Positions 1 through 6,164 of a stretch of 6,164 bases of DNA are shown piece by piece (the stretch's first letter is position 1; each line of letters opens with the position of its first letter). The position numbers and the translations under genes were made by a program. Source of the DNA: Vulcanimicrobiota bacterium. GTDB taxonomy: Bacteria; Vulcanimicrobiota; Vulcanimicrobiia; Vulcanimicrobiales; Vulcanimicrobiaceae. Location of the stretch: the NCBI GenBank assembly GCA_013289785.1, contig JABCZE010000104.1:1-6164 (forward strand), written 5' to 3'. The notes below the pieces were generated by a model. That model had not been told where the DNA came from and searched no databases. It saw only the letters and a list, made by a program, of their open reading frames with translations.

Positions 1-1110
1 TCCGCTGTCCCAGTAACCAAGGGTGCAGACTTTACCGCCCGACGTTGCAGCTCCGTAGAGTAGGTTGTGGTCGGCGACTAGCACTCCGTTCGGCGAGGCA
101 GCGTCGGGCGGGCCCTTAAAATCGTAGATCGGCGACTCGGCACCGGACGTCGTCGCTTTAAAGACGGTTCCGCAGCACGTGTAGTTGCCTGCCCCTTCGT
201 ATTCGGTCGTACCATAGAGAATGCCGCCGATGCTTACCAGCCCCGCGCTGGGATTGCTGCCGTCGCTGCCGCCCGTAAACTGATGGAGCACTTTTTCAAC
301 GCCGGACGCCGTGATTTCGAAGAGGATGCCGCAGTTGTAATCGCAGCTGCCACCCGCGCCGCCGGTGTATGTGGTGCCGTAGAGTTTTCCGCCGAGCGCG
401 AGCAGCGAGCCTTGAGGACTCGCGCCGTCTCCGGTGCCGCCAAAGCGATGGAGCACGCGTTCGTTCCCGGAAGTGTCGACCGAAAAGACCGTGCCGCAAC
501 CGGTTCCCGATCCGCCGCTCGTGCAACCGTTCGCAGTCCCACCATTGGATGTCGTGCCATAGAGTCTGCCGTCGAGCCAGACGAGGGTGCCGCTCGGACT
601 GCTGCCGTCAGTTCCGCCTTTGAATCGATAGACGAGGTGCTCTTGGCCAGCGGGTGTGATCGCAAAAATAATGCCGCATCCCGGCCCTCGCGGGCATCCG
701 CGTCCGCCGCTGTTAGTCGTCCCATAGAGGACGCCGGTGACGGCGACTAATCCGCCGTTCGGGTTGGCGCCGTCCGAGTGGCCTTCGAATCGGTGGAGCA
801 CGCGACTCTTACCTGAAGTGGTGAGCGAGAAAACCGTGCCGTTGCCACGGTACCCGCGACCGCCGAAATACGTCGTGCCATAAAGCACGCCGCCCAGCGC
901 GATGAGTTGACCGTTTGGCCCAGTACCGCCTCCGCGATTGTTCTCAAACGTGTAAATCGTTCGGTACGTGTAGCCACCCGACTCATTGAGCGCCTGGGCG
1001 CCGGCGCCGCCGGGTATCGCCGAGTTTGATGCCGCGCCGCATCCGGTAAGCGTCGCCAGAATCATGCCGAAGGCGACGCTGGGAACGAGGATCCGGAATC
1101 TCTTCGTCAT
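1..1110 (-). CDS. GloVer-type tandem-repeat lipoprotein, partial (C-terminus off the left edge)
   Basis: Reading the minus strand from the ATG at 1110 gives 370 uninterrupted codons to the window edge, with no stop reached. The N-terminus is a lipoprotein signal peptide: basic MTKRFR, a hydrophobic stretch to about residue 20, and the lipobox L21-T22-G23-C24. The mature protein is therefore probably exported and anchored by lipid at Cys24. The rest is a tandem repeat of about 52-60 residues. LYGTT-like cores lie at residues 76-80, 128-132, 183-187, 243-247, 298-302 and 351-355 (LYGAT). Each full unit also carries G-[TI]-[VIL]-F, a [VI][LY]x[RQD]F strand and DG-x-[NS]P turns. This matches the family annotated as choice-of-anchor tandem-repeat GloVer-containing proteins (TIGR03803 repeat), likely beta-propeller-like. 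Repeats 2-5 carry paired cysteines (139/145, 196/205, 256/260, 312/313). The molecular function is unknown. The ATG at 1110 was chosen for its Shine-Dalgarno site and signal peptide. The family call is confident; the true length is not visible. Confidence 0.9.
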   Translation of the reverse strand, partial: MTKRFRILVPSVAFGMILATLTGCGAASNSAIPGGAGAQALNESGGYTYRTIYTFENNRGGGTGPNGQLIALGGVLYGTTYFGGRGYRGNGTVFSLTTSGKSRVLHRFEGHSDGANPNGGLVAVTGVLYGTTNSGGRGCPRGPGCGIIFAITPAGQEHLVYRFKGGTDGSSPSGTLVWLDGRLYGTTSNGGTANGCTSGGSGTGCGTVFSVDTSGNERVLHRFGGTGDGASPQGSLLALGGKLYGTTYTGGAGGSCDYNCGILFEITASGVEKVLHQFTGGSDGSNPSAGLVSIGGILYGTTEYEGAGNYTCCGTVFKATTSGAESPIYDFKGPPDAASPNGVLVADHNLLYGAATSGGKVCTLGYWDSG

Positions 1111-1117
1111 CGGAGTG

Positions 1118-1124
1118 CCCTCCC
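1118..1124 (-). promoter_or_regulatory. Shine-Dalgarno site of the GloVer lipoprotein gene
   Basis: The minus strand reads GGGAGGG at 1124-1118, followed by seven bases and then ATG at 1110. This strong, well-spaced site fixes the start just before the signal peptide. Confidence 0.8.
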
Positions 1125-1143
1125 GAGAAAAGCTCGCTTTCTT

Positions 1144-1165
1144 AACTATAGTTGTTTTTTCAACT
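1144..1165. repeat. Overlapping small palindromes in the divergent intergenic region
   Basis: AACTATAGTT at 1144-1153 is a perfect 10-bp palindrome. It overlaps a second inverted repeat, AGTTG at 1150-1154 and CAACT at 1161-1165, separated by six T. The palindrome contains TATAGT on both strands. On the minus strand (1150-1145) this could be a -10 element for the GloVer gene, giving a short leader, but the bases 17 nt upstream (TGGCCC) are a poor -35 box. The site could equally be an operator. Nothing else explains this AT-rich patch between two GC-rich genes. Confidence 0.3.
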
Positions 1166-1223
1166 TGGGGCCAGACCCGAGCGTCGCCATCCGAGCTTGG
1201 GTGGGAAAAACCATATAATTCAC

Positions 1224-1271
1224 TCTGTGTTGCATCCTGTGATTCAACCTGTTATACTCCCTGTATTCTGG
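1224..1271 (+). repeat. Four 12-bp direct repeats (YCTGT iterons) over the promoter
   Basis: Four adjacent 12-bp units begin at 1224, 1236, 1248 and 1260: TCTGTGTTGCAT, CCTGTGATTCAA, CCTGTTATACTC and CCTGTATTCTGG. All share YCTGT at exactly 12-bp phase, while the remaining seven bases vary. The first unit contains the -35 box, the third contains the -10 box, and the fourth spans the expected transcription start. This arrangement suits a set of half-sites for a DNA-binding protein, most simply the HTH protein encoded 16 bp downstream. The repeat is seen directly; the operator role is inferred. Confidence 0.5.
1230..1258 (+). promoter_or_regulatory. Sigma-70-type promoter of the HTH gene
   Basis: TTGCAT at 1230-1235 is followed by exactly 17 bases and TATACT at 1253-1258. 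Transcription would start near 1265, giving a leader of about 22 nt before the ATG at 1287. A perfect TATAAT also occurs at 1214-1219, but no convincing -35 box lies 16-18 bp before it, so it is at best a secondary promoter. Confidence 0.6.
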
Positions 1272-1286
1272 GGAGGGAACGCAGGA

Positions 1287-1688
1287 ATGCAGTCACCACA
1301 AGAGCGTGAGAAGCCGATCCTCACGGCGGGGGAGGCGCACAATGAAGCCATGTCGCTGCCAACCTCGACGGTCGTCGAGAGCCTCGTGGGCCTCTTGGGT
1401 GCCACGACCGTGGCCGAGATCGCCGGCGTCAAGGAGACGCGCGCCGTGCAGCAGTGGGCGTCGGGTGAGCGCGAGCCCCAGCGGGCCCACGTCCTCCGCT
1501 TCGCGCTACAGCTGGCCATGATGATTTCCACCGTCTCGACTCGCCACATGGCCGGCGCTTGGTTTCATGGCGCAAATCCGCACCTCGACGACCAGATTCC
1601 GATCGTCCTTCTGCGCGAGCAGCCCCTCGAATCCGTTCAGGTTCGCTTGATGGCTGCGGTTCGATCGTTTGCGTCGCGCGATGAATAA
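1287..1688 (+). CDS. HTH protein resembling Xre/MbcA/ParS-family antitoxins
   Basis: 133 residues from ATG 1287 to TAA 1686-1688. Residues 29-65 look like a helix-turn-helix: LVGLLGAT, then VAEIAGV, KETRAVQQWASGE and a basic turn. This resembles the DNA-binding part of Xre-type antitoxins. Residues 90-130 contain W-F-x-G-x-NP-x-L, then IPIVLLRE and a final helix. That pattern matches the C-terminal Xre/MbcA/ParS toxin-binding domain (formerly DUF2384), where W-x-x-x-x-NP-x-L and P-x-x-L-L are typical. The ATG at 1287 was preferred because it follows GGGAGG (1271-1276, about 10 nt away) and lies just downstream of the inferred transcription start. The frame is open back to 1152, but that segment translates the promoter repeats. 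Another in-frame ATG at 1350 would still keep the HTH. No RES-domain toxin gene adjoins it. It is probably a cytoplasmic regulator, perhaps self-regulating. The family call is by motif only. Confidence 0.72.
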   Translation: MQSPQEREKPILTAGEAHNEAMSLPTSTVVESLVGLLGATTVAEIAGVKETRAVQQWASGEREPQRAHVLRFALQLAMMISTVSTRHMAGAWFHGANPHLDDQIPIVLLREQPLESVQVRLMAAVRSFASRDE

Positions 1689-1750
1689 TTTCCTAACACC
1701 GTAGATCACCACCGTCCGTGCAGGGAATAAGCTGCCCTTTCGCCCGCCCT

Positions 1751-1771
1751 CAAACACTTCTTGAATGTTTG
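1751..1771. repeat. Inverted repeat overlapping the -35 box of the STAS gene
   Basis: CAAACA at 1751-1756 is the reverse complement of TGTTTG at 1766-1771, and the inner TTC/GAA could extend the stem after a one-base bulge. It overlaps the candidate -35 box TTGAAT (1761-1766), as an operator would. There is no T-tract, so it does not look like a terminator for the upstream gene. It is short enough to be chance. Confidence 0.25.
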
Positions 1772-1789
1772 GCGTATGCAGCTTACCAT
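1761..1789 (+). promoter_or_regulatory. Sigma-70-type promoter candidate of the STAS gene
   Basis: TTGAAT at 1761-1766 is followed by 17 bases and TACCAT at 1784-1789. Transcription would begin near 1796, about 20 nt before the GTG at 1817. This supports the shorter start for the STAS protein, because the longer one would begin upstream of the promoter. Confidence 0.45.
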
Positions 1790-1805
1790 TTTGGAAAGCT
1801 CCGTG

Positions 1806-1811
1806 AAAGGA
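1806..1811 (+). promoter_or_regulatory. Shine-Dalgarno site that decides the STAS start
   Basis: AAAGGA at 1806-1811 lies five bases before GTG 1817. The alternative in-frame GTG at 1718 has no comparable site ahead of it. Confidence 0.6.
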
Positions 1812-1816
1812 CGCTA

Positions 1817-2248
1817 GTGATTCAACCTACACTCAACGTGACTCCGTCCGCAGTGACGACGCACTTTCGCCGCAAGCCGGAAGCGAGCGTTCCCCAGATG
1901 GCCGTCATGATTTTTAGGGGAGAGTACGATATCGCCACGGCGGCGCGACTACGAGCGGATTTGCATCGCTTACGCGATTTTCGGCGCGTCGTCTTAGACT
2001 TTACCGACGTGACCTATCTCGATTCGAAGACGATCCACGAACTCGTCGACTTGCACCACTACCGCGCGGAGAAGGGCTACGAGCGCGAGGCGCTCGTGTT
2101 TCGGAGCCCAACGTTGCAAAAGATTTTCGGCATCCTGAACTTGCAGCAGGTTTTCCACTGCGTCTCCAACTTGAGCGACGTGGTTCCCAAGGACAACACG
2201 CCCTCGCACCTGTTTTATGCAAAGTCGCCACTAGACCCCGAGGACTAA
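1817..2248 (+). CDS. STAS-domain protein, anti-sigma-factor-antagonist type
   Basis: 143 residues from GTG 1817 to TAA 2246-2248. Residues 28-125 follow the STAS fold of SpoIIAA/RsbV: strand AVMIFRGEYDIATA (compare the GELD-x-x-TA pattern), a helix to about 53, strand RRVVLDFTDVTYLDS, helix KTIHELVDLHHYRAEKG, strand EALVFRSP, and the closing helix TLQKIFGILNLQQVF. In classical antagonists a D-S-S-G-L motif follows the central strand and its second serine is phosphorylated by an anti-sigma kinase. Here the motif is D69-S70-K71-T72-I73, so lysine sits at that place, with Ser70 and Thr72 on either side. The C-terminal 18 residues lie outside the domain. The longer reading from GTG 1718 would add 33 non-domain residues, lacks a ribosome site and would start before the promoter. 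No anti-sigma kinase or sigma factor is in the window. The protein is probably cytoplasmic and regulatory; its partner is unknown. Confidence 0.82.
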   Translation: MIQPTLNVTPSAVTTHFRRKPEASVPQMAVMIFRGEYDIATAARLRADLHRLRDFRRVVLDFTDVTYLDSKTIHELVDLHHYRAEKGYEREALVFRSPTLQKIFGILNLQQVFHCVSNLSDVVPKDNTPSHLFYAKSPLDPED

Positions 2249-2275
2249 CCCGCTGAGGCCCCCGAGGAACTGTCG

Positions 2276-2308
2276 CAAACAGCCCCGCTTGTTAAGCGGG
2301 GCTGTTTG
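2276..2308. terminator. Bidirectional intrinsic terminator between convergent genes
   Basis: The arms 2276-2290 and 2294-2308 form a perfect 15-bp stem (core AGCCCCGCTT/AAGCGGGGCT) closed by a three-base GTT loop. On the plus strand the stem ends in GCTGTTTGTT, and on the minus strand in GCTGTTTGCG, so the T-rich side lies partly within the stem base. It sits 27 bp past the STAS stop and 26 bp past the lipoprotein stop, and so can end both transcripts. Confidence 0.85.
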
Positions 2309-2334
2309 TTCGATCGGGGCGCAAGAACGGAAGG

Positions 2335-2838
2335 CTACTTGGTGGCGATCCCAATGGAAACAGATTCGGGACAGTACTGACCCCCCGAGAAAGGTGAGCA
2401 GGTAAGCACAAAGGCCACATAAGCAATCTTGCCGCCGCTGGATTTGATTCTCTTGTTTTCAGACATCGTCATTTCAGTTGGATTGCCGGGGTTTGGCTTG
2501 AACGCAAAATCAATTCCCTGAAAACGATGGCCCGTGCGGACCGAATGGACTTTCATCAGCCAGTTCCAAGTGCCTGACTTGAGGTATTTTTTGCAATCGG
2601 TGAAACCCACGTGGGCTCTCAGACCGGCTGGTGGAAGTACGCACCACTGCTGCTCAAATGGGGAACCAAATGAGAGAGTGATGCATTCGGCGTAGCCGCC
2701 CGAGCATGACTGCGACTGCACCGCTTGAACGCTCCCAACCGTGCCGCCAAGCGGCGGCGCCGAGCCGCCGCTGGAGCAGGCTGCAAGCATCGGGCTTGCA
2801 GCCACGAGAGCCAAACTCGCGATAACCGTCGAGCGCAC
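2335..2838 (-). CDS. Small cysteine-rich lipoprotein of unknown function
   Basis: 167 residues from GTG 2838 to TAG at 2335-2337. The N-terminus is a clear lipoprotein signal: MRST, a hydrophobic run to residue 19, and the lipobox L18-A19-A20-C21, followed by a flexible Ser/Gly/Pro-rich linker (22-36). The mature part has six further cysteines (45, 52, 66, 82, 147, 156), enough for three disulfides, which suits an extracytoplasmic domain. It also has several short beta-like stretches (ECITLSF, KIAYVAFVLTC, SVSIGIA). I do not recognise the family. The gene starts 10 nt after the rpoC stop, its ribosome site overlaps that stop, and a terminator follows its end, so it is very likely co-transcribed with rpoC and may be translationally coupled to it. 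Base composition is somewhat more AT-rich than rpoC. The gene call is firm; the function is unknown. Confidence 0.85.
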   Translation of the reverse strand: MRSTVIASLALVAASPMLAACSSGGSAPPLGGTVGSVQAVQSQSCSGGYAECITLSFGSPFEQQWCVLPPAGLRAHVGFTDCKKYLKSGTWNWLMKVHSVRTGHRFQGIDFAFKPNPGNPTEMTMSENKRIKSSGGKIAYVAFVLTCSPFSGGQYCPESVSIGIATK

Positions 2839-2843
2839 GGGCT

Positions 2844-2848
2844 ACCTC

Positions 2849-2850
<2 letters not shown>
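2844..2850 (-). promoter_or_regulatory. Shine-Dalgarno site overlapping the rpoC stop codon
   Basis: The minus strand reads TAGGAGGTAGCCC and then GTG (2838). The near-consensus AGGAGGT at 2850-2844 begins inside the rpoC TAG (2851-2849) and ends five bases before the start. This decides the GTG start and suggests that ribosomes finishing rpoC can restart here. Confidence 0.85.

Positions 2851-6164
<3,314 letters not shown>

Noticed and set aside
283..750. Plus-strand open frame of 155 codons
   Set aside because: It runs opposite the GloVer repeat gene, is Ala/Arg/Ser-rich, and its apparent repetitiveness mirrors the real repeats on the minus strand.
1152..1286. N-terminal extension of the HTH protein, containing a PVI-type four-residue repeat
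   Set aside because: The repeat is the translation of the 12-bp promoter repeats; the segment includes the promoter and lacks a ribosome site, so it is not coding.
986..1309. Plus-strand open frame of 107 codons over the divergent gap
   Set aside because: It overlaps the start of the GloVer gene, the promoter and the HTH start, and has no ribosome site or recognisable composition.
1718..1816. Longer STAS protein starting at GTG 1718
   Set aside because: No Shine-Dalgarno site, no domain content, and the promoter candidate lies inside it; GTG 1817 fits better.
1239..1828. Twelve-base identity GTGATTCAACCT at 1239-1250 and 1817-1828
   Set aside because: About one exact 12-mer repeat is expected by chance in a window this size, and the second copy lies in coding sequence.

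Overview
The window comes from a bacterial chromosome of moderately high GC content. Three lines of evidence support this: a recognisable RNA polymerase beta' subunit (RpoC), strong Shine-Dalgarno sites, and two proteins with lipobox signal peptides. RpoC lacks the large SI3 insertion found near the trigger loop in Enterobacteria, which argues against Gammaproteobacteria. GloVer-type tandem-repeat lipoproteins are common in soil and environmental phyla such as Acidobacteriota, Verrucomicrobiota and Eremiobacterota/Vulcanimicrobiota. A lineage of that kind is plausible, but the sequence does not settle the phylum.

Layout. (1) Positions 1-1110, minus strand: the N-terminal 370 codons of a secreted lipoprotein built from at least six GloVer-type repeats, running off the left edge. 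No ATG-initiated reading of this frame is obvious from short ORFs; it becomes clear when the strand is translated from the ATG at 1110, which has a GGGAGGG ribosome site. (2) Positions 1111-1286: a divergent intergenic region with a good sigma-70-type promoter facing right, embedded in four 12-bp direct repeats. (3) Positions 1287-1688, plus strand: a small HTH protein resembling the Xre/MbcA/ParS antitoxin family, with no toxin gene beside it. (4) Positions 1689-1816: a short gap with a second promoter. (5) Positions 1817-2248, plus strand: a STAS-domain protein of the anti-sigma-factor-antagonist type, in which the usual phospho-serine position is a lysine. (6) Positions 2276-2308: a perfect 15-bp hairpin between convergent genes, probably a bidirectional terminator. 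(7) Positions 2335-2838, minus strand: a small unknown lipoprotein. (8) Positions 2849-6164, minus strand: the C-terminal four fifths of rpoC, open at the right edge.

How the genes relate. rpoC and the small lipoprotein are tightly linked, with a 10-nt gap and a Shine-Dalgarno sequence overlapping the rpoC stop, so the lipoprotein is probably the last gene of the rpoBC transcript. The rpsL-rpsG genes often found after rpoC are absent here. The HTH and STAS genes are each small regulatory proteins with their own promoter candidate, and neither has its classical partner (RES toxin, or anti-sigma kinase) inside the window. The STAS and rpoC-side transcripts converge on the hairpin. No mobile element, CRISPR array, tRNA or rRNA was seen. 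I found no clear new system. The most unusual points are the iterated 12-bp promoter repeats, the lipoprotein gene fused to the end of the rpoC transcript, and the STAS protein with an altered phosphorylation motif.
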